Part shown: piece by piece, positions 9,203 through 17,929 of the stretch
How positions within the stretch are numbered: position 1 is the first letter of the stretch
How the letters are laid out: every line of letters starts with the position of its first letter
Source of the DNA: Polynucleobacter sp. AP-Kaivos-20-H2
GTDB taxonomy: Bacteria; Pseudomonadota; Gammaproteobacteria; Burkholderiales; Burkholderiaceae
Direction of reading: 5' to 3'
DNA length: 64,000 nt
Assembly (NCBI RefSeq): GCF_018882215.1
Contig: NZ_JACVOX010000003.1
Coordinates: 62,001 to 126,000, forward strand
The notes under the pieces: model-generated
What the model was told of the DNA's origin: nothing
What the model saw: only the letters and a program-made list of their open reading frames with translations
The model's database searches: none
Made by a program: the position numbers and the translations under genes

Positions 9203-10750
9203 TTGCAACCCATGTTTCTATCGATGCCCCGTCTTTCAGGTTTGAAATTGCTTCCGCTAATTTGTGCGCTAGCTCTCTCTGCATGCGCAGTCGGCCCAGA
9301 CTTCAAGCAACCTAAAGCACCTAAGACCTCTTCCTATACAGAAACCCCTGTCGCCAAGAAACTCACTACTGCGCCTGGAGTGCCAGGTGGCACCGATCAA
9401 GAGTTTGTTGAGGGCGCAGATATAGAAGCGCAGTGGTGGGAACTTTATAAATCTCCTGAGCTTGATGCGCTGATTAAAAAAGCGCTTGAGCAAAATCCAA
9501 ATTTAGGTGCAGCTGATGCAGCATTGCGTGCTGCCCAAGAAAATGCCAATGCACAGATTGGTGGCCAATATTTTCCAGCAATTGGTGTTGGTGCAAACGC
9601 CATAAGACAGAAGCAGCCATCTGCCGTCTACGGCATGAATTATGGGACTGATACCTATAACTTGTACAACGCTACAGTCAACGTAACATATAAGTTGGAT
9701 GTTTTTGGTGGAGCTCGGAGAGCAGTTGAGGGTGCGCGCGCACAAGCAGAGGTTGCGCAGTTTCAATTAGAGGGTGCTTATCTTTCACTAACAGCTAATG
9801 TAGTGACGAGCGCTGTTAAAGAGGCCGCACTGCGAGCGCAGATGCAAGCTACAGAAGAAATCCTAAAAGCTCAAACGAATCTTGCCGAAGTAACTGAGAA
9901 GCAGTTAGTCATTGGTACAGTTTCTAAGGTAGACGTCACATCCCAGCGAACCTTGGTATCGAACTCTCAAGTGGATCTTTTTAATTACGAACGAAATCTG
10001 GCATTTGCGCGCAATCAATTAGCAGTGCTAGTAGGTGAGATTCCCAGCAATGCCAATATTGCCAAGTTTGATTTGGCCAATTTGCATTTGCCAGAGAAGC
10101 TACCTCTATCGGTACCTTCCAGCCTAGTACGGCAACGTCCTGATGTGCGGGCGGCTGAAGCCCAGTTAAAAGCTCAAAATGCTTTCGTAGGTGTAGCAAC
10201 GGCGAACTTATTGCCGCAATTTAATATCACGGGATCTATTGGTGCTGCCGCACTGACATCCAATGGACTGTTTGGTCCGAACTCTGCGTTATGGACTTTG
10301 GGTGGAGGCATCTTGCAGCCATTGTTTCAGGGTGGTCAGCTTTTGGCACAGCGTCGTGGTGCGATTGCTAATTATGAGCAAGCTGCTTTTCAATACCAAG
10401 CAACTGTCTTAAATGCATTCCAAGAAGTAGCCAATGCATTGCGCGCATTAGAGACTGGTGCGCAAGCACTCAAGGCAGCATCGGACGCAGAGCGTTATGC
10501 CTACGAAACTCTGGATTTAGTGCAGCAACAGTACAAACTCGGTACAGCCAGTTATTTAGCAGTGCTCTATTACCAAAATCAGTATCAGCAAGCAAAAGTG
10601 AAATCAGTTGCAGCACAAGCAACCCGCTTCTCAGATACCGCAGCTTTATTTGCAGCATTAGGTGGTGGCTGGTGGAATCGTGAGGGCCCTGCTTTTAAAC
10701 CAAAAGACATAGCGAACAAAGATCAAAATGAAACTTCTGGAACAAATTAA
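9203..10750 (+). CDS. RND efflux outer membrane lipoprotein (OprM/NodT family)
   Basis: This is the outer membrane channel of a tripartite RND pump. The N-terminus has a lipoprotein signal with lipobox LSAC followed by AVGPDFKQP, the classic start of OprM-type factors, then QWWELYKSPELD. The two duplicated outer membrane efflux domains follow, with the RPDVRAAEAQL motif about residue 310. The 516-residue ORF could begin at tandem TTG codons (9200, 9203), ATG 9212 or ATG 9224; the AGAGGA ribosome site at 9191-9196 is best spaced for TTG 9203, and all choices keep the signal peptide. The coding end overlaps the adaptor gene by 23 bases. Confidence 0.93.
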   Translation: MQPMFLSMPRLSGLKLLPLICALALSACAVGPDFKQPKAPKTSSYTETPVAKKLTTAPGVPGGTDQEFVEGADIEAQWWELYKSPELDALIKKALEQNPNLGAADAALRAAQENANAQIGGQYFPAIGVGANAIRQKQPSAVYGMNYGTDTYNLYNATVNVTYKLDVFGGARRAVEGARAQAEVAQFQLEGAYLSLTANVVTSAVKEAALRAQMQATEEILKAQTNLAEVTEKQLVIGTVSKVDVTSQRTLVSNSQVDLFNYERNLAFARNQLAVLVGEIPSNANIAKFDLANLHLPEKLPLSVPSSLVRQRPDVRAAEAQLKAQNAFVGVATANLLPQFNITGSIGAAALTSNGLFGPNSALWTLGGGILQPLFQGGQLLAQRRGAIANYEQAAFQYQATVLNAFQEVANALRALETGAQALKAASDAERYAYETLDLVQQQYKLGTASYLAVLYYQNQYQQAKVKSVAAQATRFSDTAALFAALGGGWWNREGPAFKPKDIANKDQNETSGTN

Positions 10751-12059
10751 GAACAAGCTCATTGCTTTGGTTCTTGCCTTGTGGGCATGGATGCAACGTA
10801 AAGCAATTAAATGGAAATTGCGTGAGAGAGCAATTGCTCTTTGGGAAAAGACCAAAGCCTTTTGGGCGCGCATGGGTCAGAAATGGCGCGGTACCAAGGC
10901 CCATGAAAAGCTCATGGCAATGGAGCCCTTGCAGCGCCGTATGACCATCATGCTTTGCGGTGTATTTTTATTATTGGGATTGATCTTCGCTTTCAATCAG
11001 CTCAAGACTTTCATGATTAAGCATTTCATCGCGGGCATGGGATTGCCTCCTGCAACGGTATCCACCATGGTGATTGCAAATACAGAATGGCAGCCTAAGT
11101 TAACTAGCGTTGGTAATGTGCGTGCATTTAGGGGTGTTGAGCTCAGCACGGAGATTGGCGGTTTAGTACAGACTGTGCCTATTAAGTCAGGTCAAGACGT
11201 TAAAGAAGGCGAACTCCTCATTAAATTAAATGATGCATCTGATGTAGCCCAGTTGAACTCTTTAAAGGCAGTGGCCGATCTAGCTAAAGTCATTAATGAG
11301 CGTGATAGACAGCAGTTAGCAATTCAGGCAATTAGTAAGAATGTATTTGATACGAGCGCTGCTGATTCCAAATCAAAACAAGCGCAGGTTGAGCAGCAAA
11401 CTGCTTTAGTGGCCAAGAAAAATCTCAAAGCGCCATTTAGTGGCCGGGTAGGTATTGTTTCTATCAATCCAGGACAGTATGTAAATCCTGGCGATAAGCT
11501 GCTAACGTTACAAACCTTAGATCCTATTTTTGTAGATTTCAACTTACCGCAAAACAATGCTGAACTCATTCAGGTTGGGCAGGAGGTTGTTGTGACCACA
11601 GATGCATTTAAGGATGCGAGTTTTACAGGCAAGATTACTGCTGTTAGTCCAAAGGTTGATACCAATACCCGCAATATTCAGGTTGAGGCGCAACTCGCTA
11701 ATCCGGATAAGAAAATTCTGCCGGGCATGTTTGCTAATGTGAATATCAAGCTGGGTGATCAAGTGAAATACCTGACCCTACCTCAGACGGCAGTTACTTA
11801 TAACCCGTATGGTTCGACCATCTTTATTGCTAAACCTACTGGCAAGAAAGATAAGCAAGGCAATCCAGCCCTTGAGGCACAACAGGTATTTGTAACGACT
11901 GGATTAACTCGTGGTGATCAAGTGGCCATTTTGAAGGGTGTTGATGAAGGCGCAACGGTGGTTACTAGCGGTCAGCTGAAGCTCAAGAATGGCACACCAC
12001 TAATTATTAATAACAAGGTGCAGCCAGCTAACTCACCTGATCCAAAGCCGCAGGAATAA
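10728..12059 (+). CDS. RND efflux periplasmic adaptor with basic N-terminal extension
   Basis: A membrane fusion protein bridging the inner-membrane pump and the outer-membrane channel. After one transmembrane helix (about residues 74-90) come the barrel-sandwich/lipoyl segments GLVQTVPIKSGQDVKEGELL and LKAPFSGRVGIVSINPGQYVNPGD, typical of the MexH/MdtA-like family, then the beta-barrel and membrane-proximal domains. The first 72 residues are odd: a cytoplasmic segment rich in Lys, Arg and Trp (W19, W21, W29, W39, W46, W53). An internal ATG at 10923 (MEPLQRR) would omit this. The ORF start overlaps the previous gene, and the long region would otherwise be an unusual 170-base gap, so I favour the long form. 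Confidence 0.88.
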   Translation: MKLLEQIKNKLIALVLALWAWMQRKAIKWKLRERAIALWEKTKAFWARMGQKWRGTKAHEKLMAMEPLQRRMTIMLCGVFLLLGLIFAFNQLKTFMIKHFIAGMGLPPATVSTMVIANTEWQPKLTSVGNVRAFRGVELSTEIGGLVQTVPIKSGQDVKEGELLIKLNDASDVAQLNSLKAVADLAKVINERDRQQLAIQAISKNVFDTSAADSKSKQAQVEQQTALVAKKNLKAPFSGRVGIVSINPGQYVNPGDKLLTLQTLDPIFVDFNLPQNNAELIQVGQEVVVTTDAFKDASFTGKITAVSPKVDTNTRNIQVEAQLANPDKKILPGMFANVNIKLGDQVKYLTLPQTAVTYNPYGSTIFIAKPTGKKDKQGNPALEAQQVFVTTGLTRGDQVAILKGVDEGATVVTSGQLKLKNGTPLIINNKVQPANSPDPKPQE

Positions 12060-12066
12060 ATAGCAG

Positions 12067-15000
12067 ATGAATTGGACTGACATATTCATCCGCAGACCAG
12101 TGCTCTCCATGGTAGTGAGTGCTCTTGTATTGATTTTTGGTTTGAAGGCAATTGGTTCTTTGCCTGTAAATCAATATCCGCAAACGCAAAATGCGGTTGT
12201 GACCATCACTACGGCATACTATGGTGCTGATCCTGAAACGATTGCTGGGTTTATTACTCAGCCTCTTGAGGCATCTATAGCTCAGGCGCAAGGTATTGAT
12301 TACTTATCTTCTGCCAGCGTGAGTGGAGTCTCCACTATTACTGCAACTTTGAAGTTGAACTATGACTCAAACGCGGCATTAACGCAGATACAGACTCAAA
12401 TTAGTGCGGTAAAAAATCAGTTGCCACCGCAGGCACAGCAACCTATCTTGACAGTACAGGTTGGCCAATCTACTGCTGCGATGTATATGGGTTTCTATAG
12501 TGATGACATCCCCAACAATGCCATCACTGACTATTTATTGCGTGTTGTAAAGCCAAAGCTGGATTCTGTTGAAGGGGTTCAGAATGCAGAGATCACTGGT
12601 GGACGTAAATTCGCCTTACGTGCCTGGTTGGATCGAGAGAAGATGGCCGGTCTTGGTGTGGGCGCCGATGATGTTTATAGTGCCATGTCAGCCAACAACT
12701 ACTTATCAGCAGTTGGAAGCACTAAAGGCGAGATGGTCTCGGTTGACTTGGTTGCTGGCACCGACTTGCATACCCTAGATGAGTTTCGCAAGTTGGTCAT
12801 TAAAAAAGATGGCGTGAATATTGTGTATTTAGACCAAGTGGCCAATGTCACTATGGGCTCTGAGGACTACAACACGAACGTTGCCTTTAGTGGCAAGAAG
12901 TCAGTATTTATTGCCATTAAGGTTGCACCACAGGCCAACCTATTGGATGTAGCGCAACGTGTTCGGGATGTGGTGCCAGATATTCAGAAGCAATTACCCA
13001 TTGGCATGACGGGCAAGATTGTTTATGACTCTACTAAATTTATTACCAGCTCCATTGATGAAGTGGTAACTACTTTAATAGAGGCCTTGGTGATTGTGAC
13101 TGTGGTGATCTACCTTTTCTTGGGTAGTGCTCGTGCGGTGGCTGTTCCAGTAATTGCAATGCCTTTATCGCTCATTGGCACTTTCTTCCTCATGCAAGTG
13201 CTGGGTTATTCAATTAATTTGCTTACACTTCTCGCTCTGGTCTTGGCAATTGGGTTGGTAGTGGACGACGCCATCATCGTGGTGGAAAACGTTGATCGTC
13301 ACATGAAAGAAGGTAAGTCACCACTAGAGGCATCTTTAATTGCTGCTCGCGAATTAGGCGGTCCTATTTTGGCAATGACGGTAGTGCTGATTGCAGTGTA
13401 TATCCCGATTGGCTTTCAGGGCGGTCTGACGGGCGCACTGTTTACTGAGTTTGCCTTTACTTTGGCTAGCGCTGTAGCTGTTTCAGGATTAATTGCCTTA
13501 ACACTCTCGCCCATGATGTGTTCTCGTATCTTTACAGAAGAGCAAGAGGCGTCACCTTTTGTGCAGAAGATTGATCGCATATTTGAGAAGGTGCATCACA
13601 GCTATCAAACTACACTGCGTGACTTGCTAAGCACTTGGCAGGTCATCATCGTGATGGGAGTTATATTGCTAGGGGGCGTAGCCTACTTGTACTCAACTGC
13701 GCGTGCTGAATTAGCGCCAACCGAAGACCAGGGCATTGTTTTGATGCAAGCATCAGGGCCTCCCAATAGTACGGTGACGCAAATGCAGACTTATGCAGAT
13801 CAAATCTACGCAATTGCTGCCGCAGAACCAGAATACGAACAGGCTTTTCAGATCACGAGTCCAACTTCGAGCTTTGGCGGTATCTTGCTGAAAGACTGGG
13901 GTGAGCGCAGTCGTAACGCAACCAAGTTCCAAGAAGATATGCAGCAAAAATGGAACTCCATTGCAGGCGCACGCGTTGCCGCCTTCCAATTTCCTGCCTT
14001 ACCAGGAGCACAAGGCTTGCCTGTGCAGGTGGTCATTAATACAACAGAATCTTATGCGGCGTTAAATGAAGTCTCACAAGCGGTGCTTGATAAAGCGCGC
14101 CGCAGTGGCAATTTCTTCTTCGTGGATTCTGATCTCAAGATTGATAAGCCACAAGATGTTTTAGAGATTGATCGAGAAAAAGTCGCTGCTCTAGGTATGA
14201 CTCAGCAACAAGTCGGTTCAGCCTTATCTGCTGCTTTAGGCGGTGGATATGTGAATTACTTCTCGGTGGCCGGACGCTCTTATCGTGTGATTCCACAAGT
14301 GAAGCAAGTGGATCGTCTTAATCCAGATCAAATATTGGATTACTACATCCGTACGCCAAGTGGCGCGATGGTTCAAGCACGCACTATTGCAACGATTAAA
14401 CAAAGAGTGGTGCCGCAGTCTATTAATCACTTCCAGCAATTGAATTCAGCAACGATCTCAGGTGTAAGCACACCATTTATTTCGCAAGCGGATTTATTGG
14501 AGTTCATGCGACAGACTCTGAAAGAGGTTGCACCTAATGGTTACACCATGGACTACGCAGGCCCTTCACGCCAGTTTATGGCTGAGTCTGGGGGCTTCTT
14601 AGTCACCATGTTCTTTGCGATCTTGATTGTGTTCTTGGTGCTCGCAGCTCAGTTTGAAAGTTTCCGGGATCCGATTGTGATTTTGGTTTCTGTGCCGCTA
14701 GCCTTATTTGGCGCCCTGATCTTTATTAATTTAGGATTCACGACCTTAAACGTTTATACCCAAGTTGGCCTAGTCACACTCATGGGCTTAATTAGTAAGC
14801 ACGGTATTTTGATCGTGGAGTTTGCGAATGAACTTCAGGAGGTAGGCCGCAGTAAGCTTGATGCCATCGTTGAAGCAAGTAGCGTCCGTTTGCGCCCGAT
14901 TTTGATGACAACTGCAGCAATGGTTTTAGGTGTACTGCCTTTAGTGATTGCCTCTGGGGCGGGTGCCGCAGGACGTAAATCGATGGGTATTGTGATTTTC

Positions 15001-15102
15001 ACTGGCCTTTCAATTGGTACGCTGTTCACACTCTTTGTAGTACCAGCAATGTACTTATTTATTGGCGCTGATCACCACGCCAAGAAATTTAAGCAGCAGT
15101 AA
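12067..15102 (+). CDS. RND efflux inner membrane permease (AcrB/MexB family, HAE1)
   Basis: A 1011-residue proton-driven multidrug pump subunit. It begins with the family-typical FIRRPVLSMVVSALVLIFG helix and VNQYPQ. In the transmembrane core it has the motif AIGLVVDDAIIVVENVDRHM near residue 395, holding the two Asp residues that relay protons. The C-terminal half repeats the fold, with GLISKHGILIVEFANEL and RLRPILMTTAAMVLGVLPL. Length is a little below AcrB (1049). Seven bases separate it from the adaptor. The three genes together form a complete tripartite system; substrate cannot be read from sequence, and no adjacent regulator gene is present. Confidence 0.96.
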   Translation: MNWTDIFIRRPVLSMVVSALVLIFGLKAIGSLPVNQYPQTQNAVVTITTAYYGADPETIAGFITQPLEASIAQAQGIDYLSSASVSGVSTITATLKLNYDSNAALTQIQTQISAVKNQLPPQAQQPILTVQVGQSTAAMYMGFYSDDIPNNAITDYLLRVVKPKLDSVEGVQNAEITGGRKFALRAWLDREKMAGLGVGADDVYSAMSANNYLSAVGSTKGEMVSVDLVAGTDLHTLDEFRKLVIKKDGVNIVYLDQVANVTMGSEDYNTNVAFSGKKSVFIAIKVAPQANLLDVAQRVRDVVPDIQKQLPIGMTGKIVYDSTKFITSSIDEVVTTLIEALVIVTVVIYLFLGSARAVAVPVIAMPLSLIGTFFLMQVLGYSINLLTLLALVLAIGLVVDDAIIVVENVDRHMKEGKSPLEASLIAARELGGPILAMTVVLIAVYIPIGFQGGLTGALFTEFAFTLASAVAVSGLIALTLSPMMCSRIFTEEQEASPFVQKIDRIFEKVHHSYQTTLRDLLSTWQVIIVMGVILLGGVAYLYSTARAELAPTEDQGIVLMQASGPPNSTVTQMQTYADQIYAIAAAEPEYEQAFQITSPTSSFGGILLKDWGERSRNATKFQEDMQQKWNSIAGARVAAFQFPALPGAQGLPVQVVINTTESYAALNEVSQAVLDKARRSGNFFFVDSDLKIDKPQDVLEIDREKVAALGMTQQQVGSALSAALGGGYVNYFSVAGRSYRVIPQVKQVDRLNPDQILDYYIRTPSGAMVQARTIATIKQRVVPQSINHFQQLNSATISGVSTPFISQADLLEFMRQTLKEVAPNGYTMDYAGPSRQFMAESGGFLVTMFFAILIVFLVLAAQFESFRDPIVILVSVPLALFGALIFINLGFTTLNVYTQVGLVTLMGLISKHGILIVEFANELQEVGRSKLDAIVEASSVRLRPILMTTAAMVLGVLPLVIASGAGAAGRKSMGIVIFTGLSIGTLFTLFVVPAMYLFIGADHHAKKFKQQ

Positions 15103-15120
15103 AAATGAAAGACAGGAAAA

Positions 15121-15783
15121 CTATTTAACGATATTGAGTTCTTTTTCAACAATCTCGTTAAAGCAAGTTTCATTTTCTAGGCGTTGCATCCAGGCATCGA
15201 TATTCTTAAGGGGTGCACGCTCACCAGTGTGCTGTGGGAAGGTTTGATTTAGAAGAATCCAACGACTGACACATAGAGCTAGAACAATATCTCCAGTCTG
15301 AAATTGATTGCCAGCACAATAGCTTTGCTTGGACAATGTTTGATCTAGTAATCCCAGTAGCCGATTAGTTTCTTGATATCCCTTGAGGATGGATTCGTAT
15401 TTACGATCTGCCTCTGGCGTTCTGGTGAGGCCCAGAAATGCAGTCCGAAGTGCTGGCCACATCGTGCCCAATTGCCAATCCATCCATTTCTCGGATTCGT
15501 ACTGAGTCTTAACATCTGCTGTAAAGCGCCCAGCCTGATCATGCTGACGGGCTAAGTAGCGCATGATGGTGTTGGACTCCCAAAGTACCAGACCCTCATC
15601 TTCAAGGGTGGGTACAAGCCCATTCGGATTCATTTTGAGAAATTCTGGCGTGTTATTGAGGCCAAATTGCAGGCCAGCATCAATCCGCTCAAAGTCTTTG
15701 CCTTCTTTGAGTCCAAGCTCGGCAAAGCACCACAATACTTTTTGAACGTTAATAGAACTTTTGCGACCCCATAAACGCATCAT
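15121..15783 (-). CDS. Glutathione S-transferase family protein
   Basis: A 220-residue cytosolic GST. The N-terminal thioredoxin-like domain has LWGRKSSINVQKVLW, where a Ser/Asn pair sits at the usual glutathione-activating position, then the cis-Pro loop GLVPTLED and the glutathione-binding WESNTIMRYLA. The all-helical C-terminal domain follows, with the N-capping-like QTGDIVLALCVSRW segment. The organism makes glutathione (gshA and gshB lie in this window), so a conjugation or isomerase role is plausible. The substrate is unknown. It runs convergently with the efflux permease gene, with 18 bases between them. Confidence 0.9.
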   Translation of the reverse strand: MMRLWGRKSSINVQKVLWCFAELGLKEGKDFERIDAGLQFGLNNTPEFLKMNPNGLVPTLEDEGLVLWESNTIMRYLARQHDQAGRFTADVKTQYESEKWMDWQLGTMWPALRTAFLGLTRTPEADRKYESILKGYQETNRLLGLLDQTLSKQSYCAGNQFQTGDIVLALCVSRWILLNQTFPQHTGERAPLKNIDAWMQRLENETCFNEIVEKELNIVK

Positions 15784-15811
15784 GGCATTTCCTTACAAAG
15801 ATGAATTGGTA

Positions 15812-16312
15812 TTAGCTGGCTTTAGTTTCTGTGAAATCGAGACCTACAAATTGGCTGCGCGCAAAAATGAGGGGCTCTCGTTCAGGATGATTTTTTAAGT
15901 TAATCACTTTGGCAACAATGATGTTGTGATCGCCACCTTTGTGAACACAAACAGTTTCACATTCGTAATAAGCTACACAATGATCAATCTGCGTAAGTCC
16001 GCTAGCAGCTAGCTTGTGATCAATTCCCTTGAATTGATCGGTCTTCACATTAGCGAAATGCATTGCCAAATTCTCTTGCGAGCGCTCTAGCACATGAATC
16101 AGATGTTTCTTGCCAAGCTCAACCCATGGCATCAGACGCGAATGCTTCTTAAGGCTCCAAAGAATGAGTGGTGGCTCGAGTGAGACAGTGTTGAAGGAGC
16201 TAATCGTAATGCCGTGAGAATTATTTTCTTCATCCAGGCAAGTGATAACAGTGACCCCAGTTGCAAATGATGCGAAACCTTTGCGTAGCTCTTGTGAAGT
16301 AAATGGGGTCAT
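15812..16312 (-). CDS. Flavin reductase family protein
   Basis: A 166-residue protein of the flavin reductase-like (FMN-binding split barrel) family, which supplies reduced flavin to partner oxygenases. The N-terminal RKGFASFATGVTVITC and ISSFNTVSLEPPLILWSL segments and the late GGDHNIIVAKVINL (GDHxI motif) are typical of HpaC/NtaB-like members. No monooxygenase partner is next to it; the neighbours are the GST downstream and a small lipoprotein upstream, all on the minus strand with gaps of 28 and 10 bases. The partner enzyme is therefore unknown. Confidence 0.88.
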   Translation of the reverse strand: MTPFTSQELRKGFASFATGVTVITCLDEENNSHGITISSFNTVSLEPPLILWSLKKHSRLMPWVELGKKHLIHVLERSQENLAMHFANVKTDQFKGIDHKLAASGLTQIDHCVAYYECETVCVHKGGDHNIIVAKVINLKNHPEREPLIFARSQFVGLDFTETKAS

Positions 16313-16322
16313 TAATCTTTAC

Positions 16323-16619
16323 TTATTTAACTTCAGCTTTTGCTGTAGCGGTCAGCGTTGTACCGGGAATGGGATTTAAAACTTCATTCTCTTCAGCTTT
16401 TACGCACTTGAAGCGATATTCTTTGCCTGCCTTGGATAGAAAGCTAGCACCTTCATAGAAATCATCCTGACAGGTCTTGGTAGCAAAATCCATGACATCC
16501 TGCGGTGCCGCGCTAGAGGTGATCAGGCGCATATTGCCCATGGACATATTAATTTGGGTGGAATAGCAGCCAGATAGCGCCAAGCCAGAAATCGTAGTTA
16601 ATAGTAGAATTTTTTTCAT
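16323..16619 (-). CDS. Small putative lipoprotein, unknown function
   Basis: A protein of 98 residues with a lipoprotein signal: MKKILLLTTISGLALSGC, lipobox LSGC, acylated Cys at residue 18. I chose the ATG at 16619 because it has a good TGGAGG ribosome site six bases upstream; an upstream in-frame start would add seven residues before the signal. The mature part has cysteines in TCQDDF and KCVKAEE that could pair. I do not recognise a family with certainty. It is co-directional with the flavin reductase gene 10 bases downstream, and diverges from the acrylyl-CoA reductase gene. Confidence 0.7.
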   Translation of the reverse strand: MKKILLLTTISGLALSGCYSTQINMSMGNMRLITSSAAPQDVMDFATKTCQDDFYEGASFLSKAGKEYRFKCVKAEENEVLNPIPGTTLTATAKAEVK

Positions 16620-16706
16620 GGAAACCTCCATAATCAGCAATGCTCGTTAGGATAAACCTATTAAGCAATTGCTGCGGGGAAATACCTCGTTCTAAAAGGA
16701 AGAGAC

Positions 16707-17690
16707 ATGTTTAAAGCAATATTGGTAAATAAGGATGATCAAGGGTATCGCGCAGAGTTAGCCCAAGTTGATGAGGCTAAGCTCCCAGAAGGTGATGTTC
16801 GCGTAAAGGTCCTATATTCCACCCTCAATTACAAGGATGGCCTGGCTATCACGGGTAAAGGCCCGGTAGTTCGCAGCTTCCCAATGGTGCCAGGCATCGA
16901 TTTTGCTGGGGAAGTGATGGAGAGCACCAGTTCCGACTTCAAGACTGGCGATATGGTGCTTCTCAACGGCTGGGGAGTTGGGGAAGGGCATTGGGGTGGC
17001 TTAGGCCAGCAGGCCCGTGTGAAGGCCGATTGGTTGATTCCGCTGCCCAAGGGGTTTACAGCTAAACAAGCATTAGCCATTGGCACCGCAGGTTATACCG
17101 CCATGCTCTGCGTCATGGCACTACAAAAGCATGGGCTTAAGCCAAGTGATGGTGAGGTTTTGGTCACCGGTGCTGCAGGTGGGGTTGGCAGCTTTGCCAT
17201 CACGCTTCTTAGCAAGCTCGGGTTTACCGTTGTCGCGAGTACTGGCCGTATGGCCGAAGCAGATTACCTGAAGAAATTGGGCGCAGCCGAAGTAATTGAT
17301 CGTGCAACTTTATCCGCCCCAGGTAAGCCCTTGGCAAAAGAGCGTTGGGCTGCGGTAGTCGATAGCGTAGGAAGCCATACTTTGGCTAATGCTTGCGCAC
17401 AGACCAAGAGCGATGGTGCAGTAGCCGCTTGTGGGCTGGCTCAAGGTATGGATTTTCCTTCAAGTGTTGCACCATTTATTTTGCGTGGCGTTACTTTGTA
17501 CGGCATTAATAGCGTGACTGTGCCACGTGCAAAACGCATTGCTGCCTATGAGCAGTTGAGTCAGTTAGTAGATCTGAAAACCTTAGATGAAATCTCTCAT
17601 GAGATCACGCTTGAGGAGTCGATCAAATACGCGCAAGAATTAATGGCAGGTAATGTACGTGGACGGTTGATTGTCGACGTCAATAAATGA
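16707..17690 (+). CDS. acuI: Acrylyl-CoA reductase (AcuI/YhdH family MDR)
   Basis: A 327-residue medium-chain dehydrogenase/reductase without the zinc sites of alcohol dehydrogenases. The opening with STLNYKDGLAITGKGPVVRSFPMVPGID, GEGHWGGLGQQARV and the NADPH loop VTGAAGGVGSFAI are highly characteristic of the YhdH/AcuI group, which reduces acryloyl-CoA to propionyl-CoA and thereby detoxifies a reactive thioester (for example from DMSP breakdown). A clear ribosome site (AAGGAAGAG) precedes the ATG. The family call is firm; physiological substrate here is inferred from family. Confidence 0.9.
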   Translation: MFKAILVNKDDQGYRAELAQVDEAKLPEGDVRVKVLYSTLNYKDGLAITGKGPVVRSFPMVPGIDFAGEVMESTSSDFKTGDMVLLNGWGVGEGHWGGLGQQARVKADWLIPLPKGFTAKQALAIGTAGYTAMLCVMALQKHGLKPSDGEVLVTGAAGGVGSFAITLLSKLGFTVVASTGRMAEADYLKKLGAAEVIDRATLSAPGKPLAKERWAAVVDSVGSHTLANACAQTKSDGAVAACGLAQGMDFPSSVAPFILRGVTLYGINSVTVPRAKRIAAYEQLSQLVDLKTLDEISHEITLEESIKYAQELMAGNVRGRLIVDVNK

Positions 17691-17710
17691 AAAAGAAATA
17701 AAGATTGGTA

Positions 17711-17887
17711 TTACTGCGGTGCTTGGGGTTTGCGACTTGGAAGTTGCGTCCAAACCTCAAGCTTCTCAGGATTCGTAAGATCTGACCAATCAGCAATTTC
17801 AGTCAAGGTACGATAGCAGCCACGACAGTAGCCATTTTCAGGATTAATGTCACACCAATTAATGCAAGGCGATGGAACTGTTGTCAA
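17711..17887 (-). CDS. DUF1289 domain-containing small protein
   Basis: A short Cys-rich protein of the DUF1289 family: PSPCINWCDINPENGYCRGCYRT followed by EIADWSDLTNPEKLEVW. The four cysteines (C-x3-C ... C-x2-C) probably bind a metal; function is unknown. A longer ORF reaches 17971 but its extra N-terminus is hydrophobic, atypical, and overlaps the divergent MBL gene. I therefore take the TTG at 17887, which has an AGG ribosome site about six bases upstream and gives 58 residues. It is convergent with acuI. Confidence 0.78.
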   Translation of the reverse strand: MTTVPSPCINWCDINPENGYCRGCYRTLTEIADWSDLTNPEKLEVWTQLPSRKPQAPQ

Positions 17888-17929
17888 AGCAAACCTAGAA
17901 GTAAAAAAATCAATCAATAACACTAAGCC

